51,821 nt of DNA from Pseudidiomarina tainanensis (GTDB lineage: Bacteria > Pseudomonadota > Gammaproteobacteria > Enterobacterales > Alteromonadaceae). The first letter of the stretch is position 1. Each line of letters starts with the position of its first letter. A model generated the notes under the pieces. It was not told the origin of the DNA. It saw only the letters and a list, made by a program, of their open reading frames with translations, and made no database searches. This document shows, one piece after another, positions 26,645-34,944 of this stretch. The DNA lies in NCBI RefSeq assembly GCF_004214835.1, contig NZ_PIQJ01000004.1, positions 1-51,821 on the forward strand. Direction: 5' to 3'. Made by a program: the position numbers and the translations under genes.

Positions 26645-26941
26645 ATGCAAGTGACAATTAAGCTTTCCTATTCTCCTGGCTCAAAACGCCATGCCCTAGG
26701 GCAGGGCATGACTGAGTATATTATTATTGTTGCGTTAATTGCTGTTGCAGCCATCGGTGTGTATTCCCTGTTAGGGAAAACCGTTCGTGGTCAGGTGGCG
26801 GGTATCGCTAGCGAAATAACCGGTCAAAGTGCCACTAATCAACTGAATAGTGCTCGCAGTGCAGCGCGTCGCGCCAATACGTTGGGTCGCCAAGACGTCA
26901 GTTTAGGTAACTATGATGAAGTTACAGAATCTGGAAATTAA
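26645..26941 (+). CDS. flp: Flp/type IVb pilin-like protein, likely major subunit
   Basis: The 98-residue protein has a 19-residue basic leader, then the Flp processing motif G|QGMTEY (cleavage after Gly19, Glu at +5, Tyr at +6). A hydrophobic helix (IIIVALIAVAAIGVYSLLG) and a short polar tail follow. That is the layout of Flp pilins of Tad systems, though Flp proteins are often shorter. As the first gene of the locus it is the best candidate for the major pilin. Translation is probably regulated by the hairpin at 26609-26644. Cleavage needs a prepilin peptidase that is not encoded in this locus. Confidence 0.82.
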   Translation: MQVTIKLSYSPGSKRHALGQGMTEYIIIVALIAVAAIGVYSLLGKTVRGQVAGIASEITGQSATNQLNSARSAARRANTLGRQDVSLGNYDEVTESGN

Positions 26942-26942
26942 C

Positions 26943-28130
26943 ATGAGAAGTGAGCGTGGTTATGTCAGTGTGCTCGTATTGCCTGCCGTTGCTGGTTTGC
27001 TCGCCATGCTGCTTGTTGTGGTCTCGCAACAACAGCGATTACAGCAACGGTGGCACTTGCAAAGTGCTGCCGATAACATGGCGTTAAGTGCAGCCACGAT
27101 TATCGCGCGCGAATTTAATTTAATTGCAGTTATTAATCGCGCGTTGATTGCTAACCAAGTGACGCAGGGGCAATTATTAGGTTTAGCTAGTTGGTTTAGT
27201 AGTATTCGTTCCGCTACTGAACGTCTAGCGTTGGTTACTAGTATTGTTCCATACCTGAATGTGGTGACAGGCCATCTTGCTAAGGCAGTCAAATATGCTG
27301 AAAGGCCACTCCATATCATCGTGAACAGTGCCTTAGTGTTGCAGCGCATATTGCTTTCAACACTGCAAACCGCTCAGTGGATGATTCGCGCTTCATTCGC
27401 AATGATGATCCCCAAAAGTCTTGCTGAAATCGCCAAGGTTCAAAACATATCGCAACATTCATGGACGCTGTTTCATAGTCCGGGTCTGATTGAGTTTCCG
27501 TGGTTGTGGTGGCGATATATGCCACTTCAACATGGGGCTCGAGATAATGATTTACTGCGGGAAATGACTCAAAGTAGTCGCGATGATTTTTCTTCCAAGC
27601 GCAGCTACAAGTGGTTCGATGCTGGCTTTGTGAAAGCTAGAAAAGCAGGTGGCAGTGACCTCGTTATGGTCAATCAGGGGCGTTGGGCATGGCAATCAAT
27701 GGATACAGTTGCCTTGCATATCCGTTGGTTGTTTAAGCGCGAGGAAATTCCTTGGGGCGAAGGCGTAACTTATCAGAGTCGCAACATTACTAGCGTGACT
27801 GAGAATCAGTTTGGCGAAAGCCGTCAAATCAACCCACGAGCAACCCAGTTGGCATTGATTGATCAACAAAATATGGGCACCACAACAACACCTTATTACT
27901 TCAATAAAGAACAGCTTGAAGTAGATGACTGGCCGTCGGTGATCATTAAGTTTGATGATGTTTTTGCAAAAGCAGGCGTGCGATTTTCACGTCCTCAATC
28001 AGTACTTCCTAGAGCTACTAAAACAACCGAGCAGGCGAATTTATTTAATGCACTTTGGGAGTCTGAGCTGCAGTCACTCAATGCTCCAGAAAAGCTTATT
28101 TTAAGCCGCTTTGCACAAGGTGAACTATGA
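26943..28130 (+). CDS. TadG-like pilus-associated protein
   Basis: The 395-residue protein has one N-terminal membrane segment after RGYVSVLVLPAVAGLLAMLL. The next stretch, WHLQSAADNMALSAATIIARE, resembles the TadE/TadG-like motif with AADxxAL. The remainder is predicted extracytoplasmic and matches nothing I recognise; no von Willebrand domain is evident. The start at 26943 (MRSERGYVSV) lies one base after the flp stop. ATG codons at 26913 and 26916 would overlap flp. TadG-type proteins are minor, non-processed components of Tad pili; the assignment here rests on the N-terminus and position. Confidence 0.65.
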   Translation: MRSERGYVSVLVLPAVAGLLAMLLVVVSQQQRLQQRWHLQSAADNMALSAATIIAREFNLIAVINRALIANQVTQGQLLGLASWFSSIRSATERLALVTSIVPYLNVVTGHLAKAVKYAERPLHIIVNSALVLQRILLSTLQTAQWMIRASFAMMIPKSLAEIAKVQNISQHSWTLFHSPGLIEFPWLWWRYMPLQHGARDNDLLREMTQSSRDDFSSKRSYKWFDAGFVKARKAGGSDLVMVNQGRWAWQSMDTVALHIRWLFKREEIPWGEGVTYQSRNITSVTENQFGESRQINPRATQLALIDQQNMGTTTTPYYFNKEQLEVDDWPSVIIKFDDVFAKAGVRFSRPQSVLPRATKTTEQANLFNALWESELQSLNAPEKLILSRFAQGEL

Positions 28131-28675
28131 ATAATTACTCGGCTTTTCGTCAACATGGGCAAGGTATGGTTGAACTCATTGTATTGTTGAGTCTGTTGTC
28201 AGTGACCTTGTCTATGAGTTTCACTAAATTAAATGATGCTTTGACTTCCCAGCATAACGAGCTGAATAAGTTGCGCGCTGAAATCTTGCAGCCAATACCG
28301 ACCGGCTCCTGGCAACGCAAGCAAACAGATGAATTTAGTTCACAAGTGAAACCAATCTTAGCACCACTGAATGATTACACAGAGTTAAAAGTTAAGCTCG
28401 ATAACCTGCATTTTGTCACCTCGGAAAACTCGCGCTACATATTAGCTCGACTCACGGATGATTGGCAGTTGGATAACAATATGGAGCTGATTTCATCTCC
28501 GCGTTCGCTGACGCTGAGTCACTATTTACATCAATCTGGTTTAAGCACCGTGCTTGATGTGATTGGTGGGTTACCGATAAGCCGCGAATTAAAACGTGAA
28601 TCACTAGTACTCGGCAAGGTGGATAGTGACATTACGCCTTATGAATTGCGTTGTAAGGATCCGGCGTGTCGTTGA
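28127..28675 (+). CDS. TadE-like minor pilin (prepilin motif)
   Basis: The 182-residue protein starts with the leader MNNYSAFRQHG, then a class III/Flp-type processing motif G|QGMVEL (Glu at +5) and a hydrophobic helix LIVLLSLLSVTLSMSF. The rest is a polar domain with a C-terminal cysteine pair (ELRCKDPACR) that may form a disulfide. Motif and position suggest a TadE/TadF-type pseudopilin. It overlaps the upstream gene by 4 bases and the downstream gene by 10 bases. Confidence 0.7.
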   Translation: MNNYSAFRQHGQGMVELIVLLSLLSVTLSMSFTKLNDALTSQHNELNKLRAEILQPIPTGSWQRKQTDEFSSQVKPILAPLNDYTELKVKLDNLHFVTSENSRYILARLTDDWQLDNNMELISSPRSLTLSHYLHQSGLSTVLDVIGGLPISRELKRESLVLGKVDSDITPYELRCKDPACR

Positions 28676-29178
28676 TAAGTGCGTGGATGTTAGCTCATGC
28701 GCAGGTCGTGGCCGAAAACGATCAGGGTGTGTTATGGCAAATGAACGAACCTAATGCTGTGATTCAATTGGTTGAACGTTTTGGTTGCTCACCTATTGAG
28801 CCAGTTAATCAACAGTACTATTGCCGAGATGCGGCTAAACAAATTTGGCACATACAATCACTCAATGGGCGCGTTTATGCGCAATCATTTGCCCTAAACC
28901 AGCAGCAGGTTGTGGCTAAGCGAACCTGGCTTGGCAAACATCTCCTGACGCAAGTAGTTGAACATTATCAGATTGAAATTTTTGAGTCACAGCAGCGGGC
29001 ACAAACTCTAGTCGACGGATTTAACTTTCGATATGGCGCGCGTCTTGCGTCATCAAGGGAAATAGAACATGGACGTTATCACATTACATTGGACAAGCCA
29101 CAAACCTCTTTGTTGTTGGTTCAGCAGCCAACAAGTACCCACATCGTACAAATTACAACAAGGACAAAGTCTCATTGA
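28666..29178 (+). CDS. Hypothetical protein of the Tad-type locus
   Basis: The 170-residue protein is not recognised. It begins at GTG 28666 (MSLISAWMLAHAQ), a short hydrophobic stretch that may be a minimal signal peptide; an ATG at 28687 is another possible start. Two cysteines (FGCSPIE and YYCRDAA) could pair, which fits a periplasmic protein. It overlaps the previous gene by 10 bases and the next by 110 bases, so it is certainly part of the same transcription unit. No function proposed beyond pilus association. Confidence 0.6.
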   Translation: MSLISAWMLAHAQVVAENDQGVLWQMNEPNAVIQLVERFGCSPIEPVNQQYYCRDAAKQIWHIQSLNGRVYAQSFALNQQQVVAKRTWLGKHLLTQVVEHYQIEIFESQQRAQTLVDGFNFRYGARLASSREIEHGRYHITLDKPQTSLLLVQQPTSTHIVQITTRTKSH

Positions 29179-29338
29179 GAGCCTAATTATTATGTTGTTT
29201 GCTAGCGCAATGTGGCTGATTCCAATAACTGCCGATGGGTATAACATTATTGAGATGACAAAGCACATTGTGCAATCGACAGCAGCGCACTTCGATTGGG
29301 TTTGGCAGTATTTCACACTTAATCCGTTGGTTTGGTAA
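29069..29338 (+). CDS. Short prepilin-like protein, overlaps the upstream gene
   Basis: The 89-residue protein carries a processing motif QG|QSLIES (cleavage after Gly32, Glu at +5), then a hydrophobic helix LIIMLFASAMWLIPI and a tail of about 35 residues. It is the third prepilin-like protein in the locus. The only in-frame ATG is 29069, preceded by AAGGGAAATAGAAC. This creates a 110-base overlap in a different frame with the upstream gene, and makes a long 32-residue leader. The pilin motif argues that it is real and not a shadow frame. Confidence 0.65.
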   Translation: MDVITLHWTSHKPLCCWFSSQQVPTSYKLQQGQSLIESLIIMLFASAMWLIPITADGYNIIEMTKHIVQSTAAHFDWVWQYFTLNPLVW

Positions 29339-29344
29339 CGAGTT

Positions 29345-30100
29345 ATGCTCAAGCCCAATCACAAAAGCAAACTTACGGCATTGGTCGTGCTGAGTTTAAT
29401 TTTAAGCTTCGCCAGTTATCAGTTAGTTACGAGTTATGTTGCTGAGAAGGCTTCGCAAGAAGTTGCTGAACAACGGGAAATTGAACTGGGGATTTTAGTC
29501 AGTCAACGCGATATTTTGGTTGGCGAAATCATCAATTCTGACACTTTGGTTGTCCGTAACTTCCCGCAAAGTCTTGTGCAAGATAATTGGCTTCGCCCCG
29601 AGGATGCGCCGAGCATAATCGGCCTAGCTTCAAGTCGGTTTATTGACCGCGGTGAACCTTTAACAGCAAATGCGATAGAGCCATATAGAACGCCTCGCTT
29701 TTCCAGCAATTTAAAACCCGGCTTTTATGGCGTCACGAGTCTTGTCTCTGTTCAGCAGTTGCACAATGGCTTGGTGAAAATTGGAGACCATGTGACGTTG
29801 CGAGGAAGCGACTTTCAAGACAGCAGTAAGCCATTGGTTCTGGTTAATATTCCGGTTATTGCAATGGACAATTTCGACAATGAAGCGCAGCTTGATATTA
29901 GCCCATCGCATTACCTACCAAGCACGATGACCTTTGAGTTTACGCCGGTGCAGGCGGAGATTTTTGAGGTGATGAAACTACAAAATTTCGGGGTGTGGCT
30001 GCAACGTCCAGGTAGTGAGTACGTTGTATCAACACCACCAGTTCCCGTCAAAATCCACCGATTTTTCGCCAATGAGGTCAGTACTGATGCGATTTATTAA
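29345..30100 (+). CDS. cpaB: CpaB/RcpC-type pilus assembly protein
   Basis: The 251-residue protein has an N-terminal membrane anchor (LTALVVLSLILSFASYQL) and a SAF domain (ILVSQRDILVGEIINSDTLVVRNFP, written in parts: ILVSQRDILVGEII, NSDTLVVRNFP). A RcpC/CpaB domain follows (GFYGVTSLVSVQQ, IGDHVTLRGSD). CpaB is periplasmic and associates with the secretin. It sits directly before the secretin gene, overlapping it by 14 bases, as in typical Tad loci. Confidence 0.88.
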   Translation: MLKPNHKSKLTALVVLSLILSFASYQLVTSYVAEKASQEVAEQREIELGILVSQRDILVGEIINSDTLVVRNFPQSLVQDNWLRPEDAPSIIGLASSRFIDRGEPLTANAIEPYRTPRFSSNLKPGFYGVTSLVSVQQLHNGLVKIGDHVTLRGSDFQDSSKPLVLVNIPVIAMDNFDNEAQLDISPSHYLPSTMTFEFTPVQAEIFEVMKLQNFGVWLQRPGSEYVVSTPPVPVKIHRFFANEVSTDAIY

Positions 30101-31283
30101 TTTCGTTGTTGTTGCAGTTGTGGCGATGGTTGCTTTTCCCGTTGCAGCATCCAACGTTGTGAACCTGAACGTCGGAGAAACTCAGCTAGTATCGCTAAAA
30201 GGTGTTTCTGATGTTGTGGTGGGCAATGAAAGTATTATAAAGGTCGAGTTATTGCAGCCTAATGACCTTGTTATCAAAGCAATTACTGCAGGACACACCG
30301 AATTGCTTGTTCGATATCAAAATGGTGAAAACAATAAAATCAAAGTAGCAGTTAGTGAACTTGAAGATGCGAAGCAGCAGATTCATTTAAATTGGATAAA
30401 GCGCAAATATTCGCAATTGCAGTTTACCGAAATCGCAGGCGCTATGGTGATATCTGGCGAGCTCAATCAAGCCGATTTGAAACAATTAAATCAAGACACA
30501 AAAGATTATCCAACATGGCTGATACAGGTGGACCAAGCGCCAATTGCTATTGACCAAATGATTGAGCTTCAAGTGACCATTCTGGAGGTTAAACGTCAAA
30601 GCGCTAAACATTTAGGTGTTAATTGGCAAAATTCGATATCTGGGCCAACACTTAGCGATGTTAACTCTCAATGGGTGACATTTCCGATAACTTTACTCTC
30701 GACCGTTAATTTATTGATTCAAAATGGTCAGGCACGAATTCTCGCTGAGCCAAAATTAATCGCAGCAAGTGGCGGGAAAGCGGACTTTTTGGTGGGTGGA
30801 GAGTTTCCGATTCCACAAGTACTGGCTCAAGGCATGCAGGATGTCGAGTTTCGAGACTACGGTATTTCATTATCGATGTCGCCGCATGACTTGGGTCATG
30901 GCCAAATATCAACCGAAATCAAAGCTCAAATCAGTACGATTGATCCTGCCACGGCTATTCAGGGCATCCCAGGCATGCTAACGCGACGCGTGAGCAGTCT
31001 TATTACGGCAAAAAGTGGTGAAGCAATCATATTGTCAGGATTACTGAGTCAAGAGCAGTCATTACAAACCGATGCATTTCCGGTACTCAATAAAATGCCG
31101 ATTTTAGGTGAACTCTTTTCATCGAAAGAGTTTCGCGACGCTGAAACGGAGCTGATTGTTGTCGTCACGCCAATGCTGCAAGCGCAACAACGTCAGACTC
31201 AGAAAGCGCATAAGAATGCTCAATTACTGATTAACCTGTTTCGCGATGCAGCCGATTGCGTGGGGTTATCCGATGCCATTTAA
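30087..31283 (+). CDS. cpaC: Tad-system outer membrane secretin
   Basis: The 398-residue protein has a signal peptide (about 1-19, ending VAAS). An N-terminal pilus-assembly (BON-like) domain begins NVVNLNVGETQLVSLKGV, and a C-terminal type II/III secretin domain includes ILAEPKLIAASGGKADFLVGGEFPIP (in parts: ARILAEPKLIAASGGKA, FLVGGEFPIP) and ELIVVVTPML. It forms the outer-membrane channel for the pilus. It is rather short for a CpaC/RcpA secretin. The start at 30087 is chosen because it opens a normal signal peptide; the upstream in-frame start at 30015 lies inside cpaB. Confidence 0.92.
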   Translation: MRFINFVVVAVVAMVAFPVAASNVVNLNVGETQLVSLKGVSDVVVGNESIIKVELLQPNDLVIKAITAGHTELLVRYQNGENNKIKVAVSELEDAKQQIHLNWIKRKYSQLQFTEIAGAMVISGELNQADLKQLNQDTKDYPTWLIQVDQAPIAIDQMIELQVTILEVKRQSAKHLGVNWQNSISGPTLSDVNSQWVTFPITLLSTVNLLIQNGQARILAEPKLIAASGGKADFLVGGEFPIPQVLAQGMQDVEFRDYGISLSMSPHDLGHGQISTEIKAQISTIDPATAIQGIPGMLTRRVSSLITAKSGEAIILSGLLSQEQSLQTDAFPVLNKMPILGELFSSKEFRDAETELIVVVTPMLQAQQRQTQKAHKNAQLLINLFRDAADCVGLSDAI

Positions 31284-32445
31284 TCAGGACTTAGCTCGGC
31301 AACATCTGCGCCAATCTTTGCAGCGTAGTGAGAAAAATATTGAGCAGATGACAACTACTGAACTTCATCAGCAAGCAATCATCATTTTAGAAAATTATAA
31401 AACGACTTTATCGGTAGCGGATGCCAACGAACTCGCGCTAACGATTGAAAACATCGTCAATGATTGTATTGGTTTTGGACCAATAACTAGCTTGCTACAC
31501 GATCAGTCGGTATCAGAAATCATGGTTAATGACTTTCAAACTATTTTTGTCGAAAAGGAAGGCAAGCTATCGCGATGCTCGATTGCGTTTTCAAGTGAAG
31601 AAGAATTGCTACGTGTTATCGATCGTATCATAACGCCACTGGGTAGGCGCTTAGATAGTGCTCAACCAATGGTTGATGCGCGTATGCCCGACGGCTCTCG
31701 AATAAATGCTGTGATATCGCCATTGGCGCTACGTGGGAGTTGCTTAACGATACGTAAATTTTTAGCGAAGCAGTTGCAGTTTGCTGATTTAGTGCAACAA
31801 GGGTCGCTGTCAGATCAAGCCGCAGAATATTTACAACAATGTGTGGTTGAGCGGCGCAACATATTAATTGCGGGTGGTACCGGTACCGGAAAAACTACGC
31901 TTTTAAACACCTTGGCGGGAATAATTCCCCCGCATCAACGGGTAATCACTATTGAAGATGCTGCTGAATTACAGCTGAACCATCAAAACTTAATTGCATT
32001 AGAGGCGCGTCCGCCGAACGCTGAAGGCCAAGGTCGAGTATCAATCCGAGAATTGCTAATCAATGCCTTGAGGATGCGACCGGATCGAATCATTGTCGGT
32101 GAATGCCGAGGCATAGAGGCCATTGATATGTTGCAGGCCATGAACACCGGACATGAAGGTTCATTAACAACGCTACATGCGAATACGGCAAGAGACGCAA
32201 TTCAGCGGCTTGAGGTAATGGTCCTTATGGCAGGTTTAGAAATTCCTTTAGCAGCTATTCGACAACAGATTGCTTCAGCAATCGATGTGATAGTTCAAAT
32301 TCAGCGAGATAGTGATGGAGCTAGGGTCATTCGAGAGATATCCGAAGTTTCTGGAATTGATACTGACGTGATTCAAATGAATCAAGTATTTAAGCGAGAA
32401 GATAAGCAGTTCATGGCAACTGGAGTGCTCTCGGTATGGCAATAG
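31273..32445 (+). CDS. cpaF: CpaF/TadA-type secretion ATPase
   Basis: The 390-residue cytoplasmic hexameric ATPase powers pilus assembly. It shows Walker [10 protein letters not shown] (residues 201-209), Asp box [10 protein letters not shown], Walker B with [13 protein letters not shown], and the His box [13 protein letters not shown]. These identify the TadA/CpaF branch of the VirB11/GspE family. The start at 31273 has GGGG upstream and overlaps the secretin gene by 11 bases; ATG at 31246 is an alternative. No CpaE/TadZ gene, which usually precedes cpaF, is present. Confidence 0.94.
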   Translation: MPFNQDLARQHLRQSLQRSEKNIEQMTTTELHQQAIIILENYKTTLSVADANELALTIENIVNDCIGFGPITSLLHDQSVSEIMVNDFQTIFVEKEGKLSRCSIAFSSEEELLRVIDRIITPLGRRLDSAQPMVDARMPDGSRINAVISPLALRGSCLTIRKFLAKQLQFADLVQQGSLSDQAAEYLQQCVVERRNILIAGGTGTGKTTLLNTLAGIIPPHQRVITIEDAAELQLNHQNLIALEARPPNAEGQGRVSIRELLINALRMRPDRIIVGECRGIEAIDMLQAMNTGHEGSLTTLHANTARDAIQRLEVMVLMAGLEIPLAAIRQQIASAIDVIVQIQRDSDGARVIREISEVSGIDTDVIQMNQVFKREDKQFMATGVLSVWQ

Positions 32446-33311
32446 AAAATCTGGGAGCGACGACTGAAATTATCGTAATGCTGACCTTTGTGAGTTTATA
32501 TGTCACAGCATTTATTCTATTCATTCACTTCGTTGATAGATGGAAAAATCCAGCACAAAAATGGCTCATGGATAGCACAGAACAATCTCTCGCCGATTTT
32601 CTAATCTACCTACCCGCGAAGATTTTTTGGGAACGCTTAACGTTGTTCGTGTTGCCTCTTCTATTGATATTGACTGTTTTGACATCGCTATTTATTAGTT
32701 TTGTCGTTGGAAGCGCGATGGCGTTAGGAGCCGTGTTTGCAAAAAAACTGTTATTAGCGCGGCGTCATCGGTTGATTAACTTCCAGCTGCCGGATGCAAT
32801 TGACCTTCTGGTGACAGCAATGCAGGCGGGTTTGAGTTTCAATGCTGCATTTGAGCGCAGTGCTATGCAAGTTGCCGCTCCCCTCCGATACGAATGGCTA
32901 CTTGTGATTCGGCGCATGCGAACCGGCGAAACACCAATCGTCGCACTCGCCAGCTTTTATCAACGAGTGAACACTGAGGCCGTTTTGCAGATGTTACTAA
33001 CCATGCAGCTTGGCATTCAGCATGGCTCACAACAAGCAGATATTCTGCAGCGATTGGCAGTTACGTTAAGACAGCAACAGTACGCTGTTGAGCGGGTTAA
33101 GAGTTTATCCGCACAAGCTCGATTGCAAGGTAAAGTCATGTTGCTGCTACCCATTGGCTTGTTTGCAGCACTGCATTTTCTGCATCCAGAAAACACCGTC
33201 ATTTTGACTCAGACTGAGTTTGGACATTATTTGCTAGGCGTCAGTTTGGGTTTGATGTTAGCCGGTCATTTCTTAATTCGAAGAATATTAGGAGATGCCT
33301 ATGCACATTGA
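32436..33311 (+). CDS. tadB: TadB-type inner membrane platform protein
   Basis: The 291-residue protein has N-terminal membrane segments (about residues 12-30, then 70-110) and a type II secretion F domain (FQLPDAIDLLVTAMQAGLSFNAAFE, in parts: FQLPDAIDLLVTAMQAG, LSFNAAFERS). C-terminal membrane segments follow. TadB and TadC together make the inner-membrane platform on which the ATPase acts. It overlaps cpaF by 10 bases and tadC by 11 bases. Confidence 0.92.
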   Translation: MAIENLGATTEIIVMLTFVSLYVTAFILFIHFVDRWKNPAQKWLMDSTEQSLADFLIYLPAKIFWERLTLFVLPLLLILTVLTSLFISFVVGSAMALGAVFAKKLLLARRHRLINFQLPDAIDLLVTAMQAGLSFNAAFERSAMQVAAPLRYEWLLVIRRMRTGETPIVALASFYQRVNTEAVLQMLLTMQLGIQHGSQQADILQRLAVTLRQQQYAVERVKSLSAQARLQGKVMLLLPIGLFAALHFLHPENTVILTQTEFGHYLLGVSLGLMLAGHFLIRRILGDAYAH

Positions 33312-34101
33312 TATTTTGATTTGGGTAGCCCTGTCTATCACGTGTGTTTGTATTGCTGCTCTTTGGTTAAAAATTGTAGCCGTATGCGGCAGTAGTGTTC
33401 GATTAAAAGCTACCCTTGATAAACTCATTTATAAGTTACCCAAAACCCTTTCTAGCAAAGTTATAACGACCGCCCAACAGGCTGTACCTGAACAGACGCC
33501 TGCTGCATGGCTCTTGCATCAGCTCATTGTTGCAATGAGTGTTTTCATCATTCTTAGCTTGCCGATTAGCGCGGTGGTTAAATTAACTATCGGGGTATCT
33601 TTACTACTCATGGTTTTAGCGAGACGTAATCGACTTAAAGCTTATCAGCGCAAGGTAATCAGACAATGGCCAAGCGCACTTGATCTGGTTGCCATGTTGA
33701 TGCAATCGGGATTGTCATTACGAGCCGCGCTCCATGCGTTACAGAGTATTCCCAACAATCTATCTGCAGTAGCTGAGATAGCGCGGTTGCATCGCTTACA
33801 GCAAAGCGGTTACTCACTCAGTCAAGCCATAGACGCATTATCTTTACGGATCACACATCCGTGGATAAGTCTTTTTGCTGGCGCAGTGCTCCAAGCACAA
33901 GAGACTGGCGGCGCACTAGCGAACACATTAAAGAGCCAAGCCAATCAGTTTCGACAGCAGCAGTTGCTCGAAGCTGAGAAACGAGCACAAGAAGTTTCCG
34001 TCAAGTTAATGTTGCCGCTAATTTTCTGTTTTTTCCCAGTAACAATGTTACTGATTTTAGGTCCAGTGTTTATCGGTTTTACCCAAGGAGGAATGCTATG
34101 A
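33301..34101 (+). CDS. tadC: TadC-type inner membrane platform protein
   Basis: The 266-residue partner of TadB has N-terminal membrane segments and an F domain (QWPSALDLVAMLMQSGLSLRAAL, in parts: QWPSALDLVAML, MQSGLSLRAALHAL). It ends in a long hydrophobic stretch, LMLPLIFCFFPVTMLLILGPVFIGF, again in parts (LMLPLIFCFF, PVTMLLILGPVF). The ATG at 33301 has AGGAG eight bases upstream, and the ATG at 33295 is too close to it. The stop overlaps the next start as ATGA. Confidence 0.92.
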   Translation: MHIDILIWVALSITCVCIAALWLKIVAVCGSSVRLKATLDKLIYKLPKTLSSKVITTAQQAVPEQTPAAWLLHQLIVAMSVFIILSLPISAVVKLTIGVSLLLMVLARRNRLKAYQRKVIRQWPSALDLVAMLMQSGLSLRAALHALQSIPNNLSAVAEIARLHRLQQSGYSLSQAIDALSLRITHPWISLFAGAVLQAQETGGALANTLKSQANQFRQQQLLEAEKRAQEVSVKLMLPLIFCFFPVTMLLILGPVFIGFTQGGML

Positions 34102-34466
34102 AACAGGGACGTTTCTATCTTCATTCAAATGGTCGCTGCATTTGGCGCGATGTTAAGGTTATGGAGTATTTCCCACAACGACTTGTCGGCATGCTTTATC
34201 TACGTGTCGCATCCCCGCAACGGGCGTTTTGGTTTCCCAAATGTAGTGCTATTCATACTTGGGGAATGCGCTTTGCCATTGATGTTGTCGGCCTCGATAA
34301 GCAACTGAACATTGTAACGGTGTTGCGAAATGTCCAGCCAGCTAAAGTTGTCCGTTTAACCGGTGTCGATTCTCTTATTGAGTGCGAAGCTGGTTGTCCA
34401 CTGCCATTAGAATCTTGGCAGGGTCAAAAATTGGATTTTTGCTTAAGGGAAGCGGTTTATGAATAA
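34098..34466 (+). CDS. DUF192 family protein in the Tad-type locus
   Basis: The 122-residue protein matches the DUF192 pattern: an RLVGMLYL segment, the central FWFPKCSAIHTWGMRFAIDVVGLD (in parts: FWFPKCSAIHTWGMRF, AIDVVGLDKQ), and the C-terminal LIECEAG. Family function is unknown. There is no signal peptide, so a cytoplasmic location is likely, whereas many DUF192 proteins are exported. It is translationally coupled to tadC and overlaps tadD, so it is co-expressed with the pilus genes. Confidence 0.85.
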   Translation: MKQGRFYLHSNGRCIWRDVKVMEYFPQRLVGMLYLRVASPQRAFWFPKCSAIHTWGMRFAIDVVGLDKQLNIVTVLRNVQPAKVVRLTGVDSLIECEAGCPLPLESWQGQKLDFCLREAVYE

Positions 34467-34944
34467 AGCAACGATAATGCTGATAATGATTAGCCTCGTA
34501 TTGACTACCACAGGTTGTAACAGCACGACACGAGTTAACTTTTCTACGGTAGAGCAGCATTACGCCATTGCTAAGGTAGTCTATGAGCGTGGCGACTTGC
34601 ACACTGCGGAGGGGAGTTTACAGCAAGTGCTCAAGGCGCAACCGAGACACCTCGAAAGTTGGTGTTTACTGGGACACGTCTACTATCGCTTGAATCGCTA
34701 TGAGGCGGCAGACAATGCCTATCAAAAATGTTTAGCTCTTCGAGCAGATCAACCCGCCATCTGGCATAACTTAGCGGCAGTCAAATTGAGACAAGCAACT
34801 GAGTTATTAATTACTGGGCTACCTTATCTCGAGTTCGGCGAGAGCGATTCCGAATTTGGCACTAATTATCGATTGTTGTTACAGGAACTGGCTCAATTAC
34901 ATGGCGTATCCGGCTTAAGTATGGAGACTCGTGTTGAAAACTAG
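34459..34944 (+). CDS. tadD: TadD-like TPR lipoprotein
   Basis: The 161-residue protein has a lipoprotein-type signal (MNKATIMLIMISLVLTTTGC, Cys20; the -3 residue is Thr, not the usual Leu). Two or three tetratricopeptide repeats follow (AKVVYERGDLHTAEGSLQQV, LLGHVYYRLNRYEAADNAYQ). TadD acts as an outer-membrane-associated pilotin for the secretin. Size and position support the call. It overlaps its neighbours on both sides. Confidence 0.85.
   Translation: MNKATIMLIMISLVLTTTGCNSTTRVNFSTVEQHYAIAKVVYERGDLHTAEGSLQQVLKAQPRHLESWCLLGHVYYRLNRYEAADNAYQKCLALRADQPAIWHNLAAVKLRQATELLITGLPYLEFGESDSEFGTNYRLLLQELAQLHGVSGLSMETRVEN

Noticed and set aside
26960-27349. 129-codon frame antisense to the TadG-like gene
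   Set aside because: Composition (clusters of Cys and Arg such as CNRCCC) reflects the complement of the real gene; no family resemblance.
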